Part shown: one piece after another, positions 30,547 through 39,384 of the stretch
Layout of the letters: each line of letters begins with the position of its first letter
Position numbering within the stretch: position 1 is the first letter of the stretch
Source: Pseudomonadota bacterium
Lineage (GTDB): Bacteria > Pseudomonadota > Gammaproteobacteria > Burkholderiales > Burkholderiaceae_C
Length of the DNA stretch: 64,000 nt
Direction of reading: 5' to 3'
Assembly: GCA_963205115.1 (NCBI GenBank)
Contig: CAUJHV010000054.1
Location: forward strand, 22,245-86,244
Program-made: the position numbers and the translations under genes
The notes under the pieces: model-generated
What the model was told of the DNA's origin: nothing
The model's database searches: none
What the model saw: only the letters and a program-made list of their open reading frames with translations

Positions 30547-30882
30547 GGCACCTCACTCCCCTCGCGGGACGCACTTCCGCGGGATTGTTAAGAAGTCACT
30601 TGAATGCTAGCAGCAAGGCCCTTGCTAACCGGGCTGAACGGCTTGATGAAGTTTCGGCCGTAAAGCCCGCCAGCAGCCCCCAATGAGCCCCGGAAATTGG
30701 CCTCAATTCGTAACAGGTCGGGGCACTTCGACTAGGCTGCGACCGGCGTGTGGCATGCCATCCGGCATGCCTGATCGACGGGTCCGCGGCCCTGGTTCGC
30801 ACGCCTGCTGTCGCCCCGCGGACCCGCCTTCGAGGCGGTTTCTATAATCCGTAACCGCCACGACCTCAGGCGGTCAATCCCC
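30547..30882. other. Divergent pilM/ponA intergenic region
   Basis: These 336 bases hold no gene I can support. They contain the ponA -10 element and nested inverted repeats near 30780-30838 (listed separately). A GGCATGCC palindrome is repeated at about 30752 and 30764. A short palindrome GCAAGGCCCTTGC lies near 30611 on the pilM side. Confidence 0.6.
30780..30848 (+). promoter_or_regulatory. ponA promoter region with nested inverted repeats
   Basis: A perfect TATAAT at 30843-30848 sits 35 bases before the ponA start; no good -35 is present. Just upstream, GGGTCCGCGG (30780-30789) pairs perfectly with CCGCGGACCC (30816-30825). The latter overlaps a second hairpin, CCGCCT-TCG-AGGCGG (30824-30838), followed by TTT. 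The two stems share bases 30824-30825. Confidence 0.5.
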
Positions 30883-33246
30883 ATGAGCGAAGCCGCCGCC
30901 GATTCCGAACCCCCTGCGCCCCAGGCTACCACCTGGCCTCAGCGCATTCTCCGTGCAGCAGGTGTGGCATTCGGTCTCCTGGTCGCCGGCCTGGTATCGA
31001 TCGCCGTCTTCATCGCGTTGGCGCTGGCGATTTCCTACCCCAATCTGCCGGACACGGGCAGCCTCACGGATTACCGCCCCAAGCTGCCGCTGCGCGTGTT
31101 TTCGTCGGATGGCGTCATGCTGGGCGAATTCGGGGAGGAAAAGCGCACCTTCGTGCCGATCGGACAGATCCCGAAGGTCATGAAGGATGCCGTTCTCGCC
31201 ATCGAGGACGCCAACTTCTACCGGCACAGCGGGGTCGACTACCGCGGTGTGCTGCGCGCGGCGCTGGCGCAATTCTCCGAAGCCAAGAGCCAGGGCGCAT
31301 CGACCATCACGATGCAGCTGGCGCGCAACTTCTACCTCTCCAGCGAAAAGACCTTCACGCGCAAGATCTACGAGATCCTGCTGTCCTACAAGATCGAGTC
31401 GCAGCTGACCAAGGACCAGATCCTCGAGGTCTACATGAACCAGATCTTCCTGGGGCGGCGGGCCTACGGCTTCGCGGCAGCCAGCGAGGTCTACTTCGGC
31501 AAGCCGCTCAAGGACCTCACGGTGGCCGAGGCCGCGATGCTCGCGGGGCTGCCCAAGGCCCCGTCGGCCTACAACCCGCTGACCAATCTCGAGCGGGCGA
31601 CCCTGCGCCAGCGCTACATCGTCGAGCGCATGCTGGAGAACAACTTCATCACGCGCGCGCAGCGCGACGAAGCGCTGGCCCAGACCCTGACCTACCACGG
31701 CTCGATCGAGCCGCAGGTGCACGGCGAACACCTGGCCGAGCTGGCGCGCCAGCTGATCTTTTCGCACTACGGCGAGGAGACCTACACCCGCGGCCTGCAG
31801 GTCACCTTGACCGTCAACTCCGCCGACCAGACGGTGGCCTACCAGGCGCTGCGCAAGGGTCTGATGGATTACGAGCGGCGCCAGCAGTACCGCGGCCCCG
31901 AGGGTTTCGTGAGCCTGCCGTCACAAGCCGCGGCGCTGGATGCGCGTGTGGCCGAGGCGCTGACCGACTATCCGGACGACGACGAATTGCGCGCCGCCGT
32001 GGTGCTGGAAGCCTCGCCGCGCAAGGTCTCGGCCATGCTGCAGTCCGGCGAGGTCATCCAGGTCACAGGCGATGGCCTGCGGCCCGTGGCCTCGGGCCTG
32101 GCGTCGACGGCCACCTCGAAGGTGCAGATCCGCCGCGGTGCCGTGGTGCGCGCAATGAAGTCGCCCAAGGGTGACTGGCTGCTCACCCAGGTGCCCGAAG
32201 TCGAAGGCGCATTCGTCGCCATGGATCCGCGCACCGGCGCCATCCGTTCGATGGTGGGCGGCTTCGACTTCTCCAAGAGCAAGTTCAACCACGTCACGCA
32301 GGCCTGGCGCCAGCCGGGCTCGAGCTTCAAGCCGTTCATCTACTCGGCTGCGCTGGAAAAGGGCTTCACGGCCCGCACGGTGATCAACGACGCGCCGCTG
32401 TTCTTCGACGCCGCGCAGACCGGCAGTCAGCCCTGGGAGCCCAAGAACTACGACGGCATCTTCGCGGGCCCGATGAGCCTGCGCACCGCGCTGGCGAAGT
32501 CCAAGAACATGGTGTCGATCCGCATCCTGCAGACCACCGGCGCCGAGTTCACGCAGCAGTGGATCGGACATTTCGGCTTCGACACCGAGCGCCATCCGCC
32601 CTTCCTGACGATGGCACTGGGCGCCGGGGCCGTCACACCGTTGCAGATGGCCACCGGCTATTCGGTCTTCGCCAATGGCGGCTACCTGGTCCAGCCCATG
32701 CTCATCGCCCGTGTGGTCGACGACCGCGGGCAGGTGCTGGCGCAGGCGCGGCCACCCCAGCTCGGCGACAGCGTGCGCGCCATCGATGCACGCAATGCCT
32801 ACGTGATGGGCACGCTGATGCAGGAGGTCACGCGCACCGGCACCGCCGCCAAGGCGCAGGCCGCGCTCAAGCGCACGGACCTCTACGGCAAGACGGGCAC
32901 GACCAACGATTCGATGGATGCCTGGTTCGCCGGCTACCAGCCGCACCTCGTGGCCGTGGTCTGGATCGGCTACGACACGCCGCGCAAGCTCGGCAGCAAC
33001 GAAACCGGCGGCGGCCTGGCGCTGCCGGTGTGGATCGAGTACATGGCCCACGCGCTCAAGCGCATTCCGGTGACCGACGTGCCGGTCCCGGAGGGCCTGG
33101 TGCAGGTCGGCAGCGACTGGATCTTCGACGAGTTCGCCAACGGCCGCGGCATTGCCAACGTCGGGATGGAAGAGCGTCCGATCCCCTCGGCACCCAGCGC
33201 CGAGGAACGCAGCAGCATCCTCGATATGTTCAGGCAGCCGCGCTGA
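30883..33246 (+). CDS. Penicillin-binding protein 1A (bifunctional peptidoglycan synthase)
   Basis: Class A PBP of 787 residues anchored in the inner membrane by one helix (about 25-50). The glycosyltransferase domain has the catalytic Glu108 in IEDANFYRHSGVD and GASTITMQLARNFYL. It is followed by an OB-like insertion typical of PBP1A, and the transpeptidase domain with active-site Ser480 in PGSSFK and KTGTT at 670-674. It polymerises and crosslinks peptidoglycan. It is encoded divergently from pilM, the usual ponA/mrcA position in beta- and gammaproteobacteria. The 3' end overlaps cyaY (opposite strand) by 17 bases. Confidence 0.97.
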   Translation: MSEAAADSEPPAPQATTWPQRILRAAGVAFGLLVAGLVSIAVFIALALAISYPNLPDTGSLTDYRPKLPLRVFSSDGVMLGEFGEEKRTFVPIGQIPKVMKDAVLAIEDANFYRHSGVDYRGVLRAALAQFSEAKSQGASTITMQLARNFYLSSEKTFTRKIYEILLSYKIESQLTKDQILEVYMNQIFLGRRAYGFAAASEVYFGKPLKDLTVAEAAMLAGLPKAPSAYNPLTNLERATLRQRYIVERMLENNFITRAQRDEALAQTLTYHGSIEPQVHGEHLAELARQLIFSHYGEETYTRGLQVTLTVNSADQTVAYQALRKGLMDYERRQQYRGPEGFVSLPSQAAALDARVAEALTDYPDDDELRAAVVLEASPRKVSAMLQSGEVIQVTGDGLRPVASGLASTATSKVQIRRGAVVRAMKSPKGDWLLTQVPEVEGAFVAMDPRTGAIRSMVGGFDFSKSKFNHVTQAWRQPGSSFKPFIYSAALEKGFTARTVINDAPLFFDAAQTGSQPWEPKNYDGIFAGPMSLRTALAKSKNMVSIRILQTTGAEFTQQWIGHFGFDTERHPPFLTMALGAGAVTPLQMATGYSVFANGGYLVQPMLIARVVDDRGQVLAQARPPQLGDSVRAIDARNAYVMGTLMQEVTRTGTAAKAQAALKRTDLYGKTGTTNDSMDAWFAGYQPHLVAVVWIGYDTPRKLGSNETGGGLALPVWIEYMAHALKRIPVTDVPVPEGLVQVGSDWIFDEFANGRGIANVGMEERPIPSAPSAEERSSILDMFRQPR

Positions 33247-33592
33247 AGTGCAAGGCCATCCCGGCCTGCGCGGAGGCTTCGCGGTCCAGCACCTGGTGGA
33301 AGCGCGTCACGCCGTCGCGCGTGTCGACCCAGTGGCCGCCGGCGTAGCGGAAATGGAAGCCGCCGTTGCGCGCCGCCAGCCACAGCTCGTGCAAGGGCGG
33401 CTGCGTATTCACGACGATCTTGCTGCCGTTGGGGAAGCTCATCTCCAGCAGACCGCCCGTGCGCTGCGTATCGATGTCGATCACGTCGTGCTGCAACCAG
33501 CGGTCCGCATCGGCCTCCAGGGCCGCAAGCACGGCCGCGGACAGCCGGTGGTAGTCGGCATCGCTCAGAGCAGTTCCTGTGGCTTCGGGCAT
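33230..33592 (-). CDS. cyaY: Frataxin-like iron-sulfur assembly protein CyaY
   Basis: Small cytoplasmic iron-binding protein (120 residues) that modulates iron-sulfur cluster assembly. The acidic first helix with LSAAVLAALEADADRWLQHDVIDID and the following beta-sheet stretch MSFPNGSKIVVNTQPPLHELWLAA, then GFHFRY, are frataxin signatures. Length is normal. It is convergent with the PBP1A gene (17-base overlap) and divergent from lptM, an arrangement common in this order. Confidence 0.95.
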   Translation of the reverse strand: MPEATGTALSDADYHRLSAAVLAALEADADRWLQHDVIDIDTQRTGGLLEMSFPNGSKIVVNTQPPLHELWLAARNGGFHFRYAGGHWVDTRDGVTRFHQVLDREASAQAGMALHFSAAA

Positions 33593-33611
33593 GGCTGATT
33601 AGAATTTGTCG

Positions 33612-33842
33612 ATGAAGACGGGTTGTCGTTCGAGTGTAGCCAGTGAGCGCAGCCGCCCGGTTGGCGCGCGTCGCGTGTCCCTGGCGATCCTGCTGACACT
33701 GGGCGGCGTGCTGCCGCTGGGCGCCTGCGGTCAGAAGGGTCCGCTGCGCCTGCCCACGGAAACCCGCGCGCCGTCTTCCGCATCCTCGCCTTCCTCCTCC
33801 CTTCCTTCGAGCGCCACGCCTGCGTCGGCTCCCACACGATGA
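33612..33842 (+). CDS. lptM: LptM-like small lipoprotein
   Basis: A 76-residue precursor with a hydrophobic signal, lipobox LGAC, and directly after it the family motif CGQKGPLRLP (usually CGxKGPLYxP). LptM (YifL) is an outer-membrane lipoprotein that helps LptD disulfide maturation. The rest is a Ser/Pro-rich tail. The ATG at 33612 is used; a TTG at 33606 is possible. It overlaps lysA by four bases (ATGA), matching the near-universal lptM-lysA linkage. Confidence 0.9.
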   Translation: MKTGCRSSVASERSRPVGARRVSLAILLTLGGVLPLGACGQKGPLRLPTETRAPSSASSPSSSLPSSATPASAPTR

Positions 33843-35113
33843 CATTGCCGGGATCTCCCTGGCTCGCCCGCCAAGCGGGTGAGCTGACGCTGGACGGCCA
33901 CGCGCTGCGCGGTCTTGCACGCGAATACGGCACGCCGCTGTTCGTCTACTCGCAGCGCGCCATGCAGGCCGCCGCCGGCGCCTACCAGCGCGCACTCGCG
34001 CCGCAGCCGCATCTGCTGTGCTACGCCATGAAGGCCAATCCGTCGCTGGCCGTGCTGCAGACCTTTGCGCGCATGGGCTGCGGCTTCGACATCGTCTCGG
34101 GCGGCGAACTGCAGCGCGTGATCGCCGCCGGCGGCGACGCGTCGCAGGTGATCTTTTCCGGCGTGGGCAAGACAGCACGCGAGATGGAAATGGCCCTGCG
34201 CGCCGGCGTGGCCTGCTTCAACGTCGAGAGCGAGGGCGAGCTCGAGCGGCTGTCCGAAGTCGCCACGCGCACCGGTCTGACCGCCCGCGTGAGCCTGCGC
34301 GTGAACCCCGACGTCGACGCCGGCACGCACCCGTACATCTCCACCGGCCTGAAGAACAACAAGTTCGGCGTGGCGCACGACCGGGCCGTGCCCACCTACC
34401 GCCGCGCGGCCGCGCTGCCGGGCCTGCAGGTCGTGGGCATCGATTGCCACATCGGATCGCAGATCACGCAGATCGAGCCCTATCTGGACGCGCTGGACCG
34501 CCTGCTCGATCTGGTCGAGGCGGTGGAGGCCCACGGCATCGCCCTGCAACACGTCGACATCGGCGGCGGACTGGGCATCACCTACACCGACGAGAAGCCG
34601 CCCGAAGCGGGCGAACTCATCGCCCAGGTGCTCGCGCGCATGAAGGCGCGTGGCCACGCCCACCGCACGCTGGTGATGGAGCCGGGGCGCTCGCTCGTGG
34701 GCAATGCGGGCGTGCTGCTGACGCAGGTGATGTACCTCAAGCGCGGCGAGGGCAAGAACTTCTGCGTGGTCGATGCCGCCATGAACGACCTGATGCGCCC
34801 GGCGCTGTACCAGGCCTACATGCAGATCGAAGCCTGCGCACCCGGTGCGCAGGCCACGGAAGCGACCTGGGACGTGGTCGGGCCCGTGTGCGAATCGGGC
34901 GACTGGCTCGGCCGCGACCGCGTGCTGCGCGTGGCGCCCGACGACGTGCTGGCGGTCCTGTCGGCCGGCGCCTACGGCAAGGCCCTGGCCAGCAACTACA
35001 ACAGCCGCGCGCGGGCCACGGAGCTCATGATCACGTCGGACGGCCAGGTGCGCGTGATCCGCCCGCGCGAGGACACGACTCAGCTTTTTGCGGCGGAACA
35101 GCTCGTGCCCTGA
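33839..35113 (+). CDS. lysA: Diaminopimelate decarboxylase
   Basis: PLP enzyme (424 residues) that decarboxylates meso-diaminopimelate to L-lysine, last step of lysine synthesis. The PLP lysine is Lys65 in YAMKANP; HIGSQI, GGGLGI, EPGRSLVG and the catalytic cysteine in CESGD are all present, as is the C-terminal SAGAYGKALASNYN. The ATG overlaps the lptM stop. The 3' end overlaps the DUF3047 gene on the other strand by 34 bases. Confidence 0.97.
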   Translation: MTLPGSPWLARQAGELTLDGHALRGLAREYGTPLFVYSQRAMQAAAGAYQRALAPQPHLLCYAMKANPSLAVLQTFARMGCGFDIVSGGELQRVIAAGGDASQVIFSGVGKTAREMEMALRAGVACFNVESEGELERLSEVATRTGLTARVSLRVNPDVDAGTHPYISTGLKNNKFGVAHDRAVPTYRRAAALPGLQVVGIDCHIGSQITQIEPYLDALDRLLDLVEAVEAHGIALQHVDIGGGLGITYTDEKPPEAGELIAQVLARMKARGHAHRTLVMEPGRSLVGNAGVLLTQVMYLKRGEGKNFCVVDAAMNDLMRPALYQAYMQIEACAPGAQATEATWDVVGPVCESGDWLGRDRVLRVAPDDVLAVLSAGAYGKALASNYNSRARATELMITSDGQVRVIRPREDTTQLFAAEQLVP

Positions 35114-35916
35114 GCGGGCTTGCACGTCCGCGGCGGCGGATGGAACAGGATTCGCCCGTACCAGGCATGGGCACGCGACCGCGTGTTGTCGGCATCGGTC
35201 ATCAGCGCCACGCCGATCAAACGGCCCGGCGGTTCGCCGAAGGCTCGCTGGAAGTCGGCCGCCAGATGACGGCGGTAATGCCGCCAGCTCTTGGCGTGCT
35301 GGGCGCCGGAGTCGACCACGATCTTGCGTATCCGGTCACTTCGCGCGTTATGCAACACCGTTTCCGTGGGCGTCCGCGTGGACCAGGCATAGACCAGCGT
35401 CGCGTAGGGCGGCTCCTCGCCGGTCAATGCCTTGGCGAGCTCGAACAGCATGCGCGTGCGCGGCGACAGACGGGAGCGGTCGCCCTCGAAGGCAAAGACC
35501 AGTCGCGCCGGTGAATCCGCGCGCTCGGCCACGCCCAGGTCCGCTTCAGCCAGCGGCGCTTCGATCATCCAGGACCACTCGACGTCGCCGAGCTGGTCGA
35601 CCGGAAGGTCCACCGAACGGCGCAGCATGCTGGCCGAGGCATCGGCCTGCGCCTCGATGGCCCATCGGCCGTCCTTGGTGGTGAGCTGGTACTGCGTGGC
35701 CCGCTTGCCCGGCAGCGTGAAGGGCTTCCAATCGGGCGTCAGCGCGGTGGCGTCAGCCGGCGGGGTGGCGTCAGTCGGCGGGGTGTCTGCGGGGCCGGCA
35801 GGCTGCGGGGCCATCAGGGTGCAGCCCGTCAGGCCCAGCGTGACGGCCAGCACCCAGGGCCACGCCCGGCCCGCACACGCGGCCGACAAACGCCCGATCG
35901 ACGACCGGTTCTGCAC
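35080..35916 (-). CDS. DUF3047 family lipoprotein
   Basis: A 278-residue predicted lipoprotein with a GTG start at 35916, a signal peptide and lipobox LTGC. A Pro/Thr/Asp/Ala linker (PADTPPTDATPPADAT) precedes a DUF3047-like beta-rich domain marked by VEWSWMIEAPL, ARLVFAFEGDRS, ATLVYAWSTRTPTETVLHN and SWRHYRRHLAADFQRAFGEPP. Function of the family is unknown. The domain ends close to the stop; a cysteine lies near the C-terminus. It converges with lysA. The frame is open for another 41 codons upstream but that part is unlike the family. Confidence 0.82.
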   Translation of the reverse strand: MQNRSSIGRLSAACAGRAWPWVLAVTLGLTGCTLMAPQPAGPADTPPTDATPPADATALTPDWKPFTLPGKRATQYQLTTKDGRWAIEAQADASASMLRRSVDLPVDQLGDVEWSWMIEAPLAEADLGVAERADSPARLVFAFEGDRSRLSPRTRMLFELAKALTGEEPPYATLVYAWSTRTPTETVLHNARSDRIRKIVVDSGAQHAKSWRHYRRHLAADFQRAFGEPPGRLIGVALMTDADNTRSRAHAWYGRILFHPPPRTCKPAQGTSCSAAKS

Positions 35917-36180
35917 AGAGACCCCTTCACGCGCGCCCGCGCAGGCACGCCGCACACCACGGAGGGCCCGGCGGCGGCTTCGCGCGCGAAGCCTGCCGTC
36001 GAACGGGCCGGATGTATCGAATTGTCTGCGGCGCGGCATGCGCTGCCCAGCGCCATTCAGGGCGACAAACCCTAGCCTGGGCCCCTCAGGCGGGGCGTCA
36101 CGCCCATCTCCTGATCGCGCGCAGGCGACACCGCCTGGTCAGCGCCGCGCACCTCGCGCCCGCGATGCCGCACCCACCAA

Positions 36181-36210
36181 CAAAAACGCCCAACCGGTGA
36201 GGGTTGGGCG
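36181..36210 (-). terminator. Intrinsic terminator of tRNA-Phe
   Basis: On the minus strand, CGCCCAAC pairs with GTTGGGCG around an eight-base loop (36187-36210) and runs into TTTTTG. It lies eight bases downstream of the tRNA CCA end. This is the clearest intrinsic terminator in the window. Confidence 0.9.
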
Positions 36211-36217
36211 TTGAATG

Positions 36218-36293
36218 TGGTGGCCAAGGGCGGAATCGAACCACCGACACGCGGATTTTCAATCCGCTGCTCTACCAACTGAGCTACTTGGCC
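36218..36293 (-). tRNA. tRNA-Phe (GAA)
   Basis: A 76-base cloverleaf reads from 36293 to 36218 with a seven-base acceptor stem (GGCCAAG/CTTGGCC), the D-loop AGCTCAGTTGGTAGAGC, the anticodon loop TTGAAAA with GAA, the T-loop GGTTCGATTCC and an encoded CCA end. It delivers phenylalanine at UUU and UUC codons. A -10 element and a terminator flank it closely, so it is a single-gene transcript. Confidence 0.97.
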
Positions 36294-36304
36294 GAAAGAC
36301 GAAG

Positions 36305-36310
36305 ATTATA
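36305..36310 (-). promoter_or_regulatory. -10 element of tRNA-Phe
   Basis: TATAAT on the minus strand, about 12 bases before the tRNA 5' end. No clear -35 is visible. A six-base-pair GC hairpin (36324-36340) without a T run separates it from the stop of the upstream regulator gene. Confidence 0.6.
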
Positions 36311-36341
36311 GACGTTGGCGCGGGCCCCCTGGACGGGGGCT

Positions 36342-37061
36342 TCAGGCGGCACCGCGCCGGTTGCGCGTGAGGTCCACACCCAGCTGCTTGAGCTTGCGGT
36401 AGAGGTGCGTGCGCTCCAGGCCGGTCTTTTCGGCCACGCGCGTCATCGATCCACCCTCCTTGGCCAGGTGGAACTCGAAATAGCTTTTCTCGAAGACATC
36501 GCGTGCTTCGCGCAGCGGCCGGTCCAGATCGAAGGTCTGGTGCGCCGCCGGATGCGCGCCGACATCGGCCACGCCCACGAGGCTGCCATAGCCGTCATGC
36601 AGGCTGGACGACCCGTTGGACGGGCCGCTCATCGAGCCGTGCACCGCGCGAATCGGATGGCCCAGCGACACCGGGTCGCGCGCAGGCGTGGACGGACTCG
36701 GCCGCACCAAGGCCTGTTCGACCGCGCGCAGAAGCTTCTGCAGCGTGATCGGCTTTTCCAGGAAGGCCGAGGCCCCGTACTTGGTCGCTTCCACCGCGGT
36801 ATCGATGGTGCCGTGGCCGCTCATCATGATGACCGGCATGGTCAGCATGCCGCAGCCGGCCCACTCCTTGAGCAAGGTGACGCCATCGACATCGGGCATC
36901 CAGATGTCCAACAGCACCAGATCCGGCTTGAACAACTCGCGCGCGGCGCGGGCCTGCGCTGCGTTTTCCGCCAGTTCGACCGTATGCCCCTCGTCGGTGA
37001 GGATCTCGGACAGCAAGGCGCGGATACCGAGCTCGTCGTCGACTACAAGAATGGTTGCCAT
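36342..37061 (-). CDS. NtrX-like response regulator without AAA+ domain
   Basis: A 239-residue response regulator: receiver domain (2-120) with phosphoacceptor Asp52 in LVLLDIWMPDVDG and conserved Lys in LEKPIT. A linker follows (about 125-180), then a C-terminal Fis-type helix-turn-helix (HTH_8; MTRVAEKTGLERTHLYRKLKQLGVDL). NtrX proteins normally have a sigma-54-activating AAA+ domain of about 240 residues between these; here it is absent, with no GAFTGA. It follows the NtrY-like kinase by 46 bases, so the two are partners. The missing domain means it cannot activate sigma-54 RNA polymerase in the classic way; it probably acts as a simple activator or repressor. Confidence 0.9.
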   Translation of the reverse strand: MATILVVDDELGIRALLSEILTDEGHTVELAENAAQARAARELFKPDLVLLDIWMPDVDGVTLLKEWAGCGMLTMPVIMMSGHGTIDTAVEATKYGASAFLEKPITLQKLLRAVEQALVRPSPSTPARDPVSLGHPIRAVHGSMSGPSNGSSSLHDGYGSLVGVADVGAHPAAHQTFDLDRPLREARDVFEKSYFEFHLAKEGGSMTRVAEKTGLERTHLYRKLKQLGVDLTRNRRGAA

Positions 37062-37107
37062 GTTGGCTGTGGTGCGTGCCGCGAGGACGAAAAGCTGAAC
37101 GGACGAA

Positions 37108-39384
37108 TCAGACCGTTGGCGCCGGCGGCGTCGGGAGGGGGGATTTCGGAAGTGAAAATGATAGCGAAACCCGTGCGCCTCCGCCCGGTTGATTGCCCAG
37201 ACGCAGGCGCGCGCGGTGCTCATCCGCAATCTTCTTGACCACGGCCAACCCCAAACCGGTGCCTTTTGCCTTGGTCGTCACGTAGGGCTCGAAGGCGCGT
37301 TTGAGCACGTGATCGGCGAAACCCGGCCCGTTGTCGGTCACCACGAGCCGCACCCAGGCCACCGATGGATCGGTGCCGCGCATCAGCGAGGTGCTGATCT
37401 CGGCGCGTCCATTGACGGGCTCGACGGCATCCAGCGCGTTCTGCACCAGGTTGTGCACCACCTGCCGCAGCTGCGTCGAATCGCCCAGGATGGTCGGCAG
37501 ACCCGGCTCCAGGAAGGCCTGCAGGCGCCCATGCTCCTGGTCCTGGCCGTACAGCGCCAGCGTTTCCACCACCAGGCCATTCAGGTCCAGCGGCAGCATC
37601 TGCGCCGTGGGCAGCCGCGCGTAATCGCGGAACTCGTTGACCAGCTGCTTCATCGCCTGAACCTGCGCGACGATGGTCGCCACGCTGCGGATGAGCATGG
37701 CCTGGTCGGTGCCTTCGAGCTTGTGTTCGAGCTTGTGCTGCAGGCGCTCGGCCGACAGCTGGATGGGCGTCAACGGATTCTTGATTTCGTGCGCGAGCCG
37801 CCGCGCCACTTCCGACCATGCGCGTGTGCGCTGCGCGGAGACGACATCGGTGATGTCGTCGAAGACCAGCAGCCGCTCGCGCCCGGGCAGCAGCGCCCCG
37901 CGGGCCAGCAGGGTGGCCCCTTCGGTGCCGTCGGCGCGCAGCTCGAACGAATCCTGCCACTGGCCGCGCTCGCCGGGTTCGGGCGTGCGCTCGCCGGCCT
38001 CGAAGCGCTGCTCGACCGCCTGCGCAAATTCCTGCAGCTCGGGCAGTTCGTCCAAACGTCGGCCGAGCCACGCCTGCAGGGGCTGGCGCAGGATGCGTGT
38101 CGCGCCCGGGTTGACGCTGGCCATGCGGCCCTCGCGGTCGAACAGCACCACGCCGGCGGTCAGGTTGTCCAGGATGGTCTGCAGCTGCGCGGCGCCGCGC
38201 TGCACCTGTTCGCGCGCATCCGCGACCTGCTGGGTCATGTCGGCGAAGGAGCGTGTCAAACCCCCCAGTTCATCTTCCGACGCAAAAACCGGCCGCGTGC
38301 GCAGGTTGCCCGCGGCCACCTCGCGCACACCGTCGGCCAGCAGCAGCAGCGGCTTGACGATCTGCTTGCCCAGCAGCGCTGCGAGCAAAACCGCGCCGAA
38401 GACCGACAGCACCAGCCCGAGGGTCAGCGTCCCGATGTAGACACGCCGCAGGCCCTCGCGCGACAGCGCGCGCTGCTGGTATTCCCGGTAGGCCGACTGC
38501 ACCGACAGCGCATTGGCGGCCACCATCGTCGGCACGGTCTGCGTGGCCATCAGGAAGCGCTCCGGCGTCGAGCCCAGCGCGATGCTCCCCGCGCGCAGGC
38601 GCACCAGCGCGCGGATGCGCACCGGCGCGCCGTTGGCGGCGGCCTGTTCGTCGTCCAGGCCATCGATCTGCGTGGCCCGCCCGGCCGAGCGCGCCGCGCG
38701 CAGCAGGCCGCTGGCGGGCCGCTCCTGCGCCAGGCCGATCGCCGAGCGGCCCACCGTCACGAGCACTTGGCCGTTGCCCGCCACCAGCGACAGGTCGTCG
38801 ACACCCAGCTGCTCGCGCAGGCGCTCCAGCGCCAGCGGCGTCACGGACGCGGCGCCCGGCTCGGTCAGGCGTTCGGCGGCCAGCTCGGCCTTGCGTGCGG
38901 CCTCGTCGCGCAGGCTGTCCAGCGTGCCCTTGCCCAGCGCCAGGCCGGCATCCAGCGCCTGCGCCAGCCGCACGTCGAACCAGGTCTCGATGCTGCGCGA
39001 GGCAAACTGGTAGGACACCGTGTAGATCACCAGGCCGGGCAACACACCCACCAGGGCGAAGATACCGGCCAGCTTCACGAGCAGCCGACTGCCGAACTTG
39101 CCGTGGCGCAGACGCAGCCACAGCCGCACGGTGGCGATACCCACCACCAGGGCCAGCACGGCCGCCACACCCACGTTCAACCAGAACAACCAGACGAATC
39201 GCCGCTCGTCGATGGCTGACTCGGGATCGGCAAAGGACAGCACGTACACCAGCACCAGCGCGATGCCCGTGGCCGCAACCAGCGCCACCATCAGCGACCA
39301 GCGCGTGGCCTTGCTCATCGCGTGGGGCTGCTCGTCGGACAAGGGCGGCGGCGCCGGCGCGGCCTCGAGATCCGACGGGTCCAT
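37108..39384 (-). CDS. NtrY-like membrane sensor histidine kinase
   Basis: A 758-residue kinase with several N-terminal membrane helices (about 30-52, 67-90, 105-125), a periplasmic region, another helix near 320-345, a HAMP domain, a PAS domain (TILDNLTAGVVLFDREG) and HisKA/HATPase_c. The phosphoacceptor His lies in RRLAHEIKNPLTP; the N box is HNLVQNALDAV and the G boxes are TDNGPGF and GTGLGLAVVKKI. Family members sense redox or nitrogen status. The ATG shares one base with the DUF4390 stop (TGATG), and the regulator gene follows. Confidence 0.93.
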   Translation of the reverse strand: MDPSDLEAAPAPPPLSDEQPHAMSKATRWSLMVALVAATGIALVLVYVLSFADPESAIDERRFVWLFWLNVGVAAVLALVVGIATVRLWLRLRHGKFGSRLLVKLAGIFALVGVLPGLVIYTVSYQFASRSIETWFDVRLAQALDAGLALGKGTLDSLRDEAARKAELAAERLTEPGAASVTPLALERLREQLGVDDLSLVAGNGQVLVTVGRSAIGLAQERPASGLLRAARSAGRATQIDGLDDEQAAANGAPVRIRALVRLRAGSIALGSTPERFLMATQTVPTMVAANALSVQSAYREYQQRALSREGLRRVYIGTLTLGLVLSVFGAVLLAALLGKQIVKPLLLLADGVREVAAGNLRTRPVFASEDELGGLTRSFADMTQQVADAREQVQRGAAQLQTILDNLTAGVVLFDREGRMASVNPGATRILRQPLQAWLGRRLDELPELQEFAQAVEQRFEAGERTPEPGERGQWQDSFELRADGTEGATLLARGALLPGRERLLVFDDITDVVSAQRTRAWSEVARRLAHEIKNPLTPIQLSAERLQHKLEHKLEGTDQAMLIRSVATIVAQVQAMKQLVNEFRDYARLPTAQMLPLDLNGLVVETLALYGQDQEHGRLQAFLEPGLPTILGDSTQLRQVVHNLVQNALDAVEPVNGRAEISTSLMRGTDPSVAWVRLVVTDNGPGFADHVLKRAFEPYVTTKAKGTGLGLAVVKKIADEHRARLRLGNQPGGGARVSLSFSLPKSPLPTPPAPTV

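Noticed and set aside
36324..36340. Intrinsic terminator after the NtrX-like gene
   Set aside because: A six-base-pair GC stem is present, but no T run follows it in either direction.
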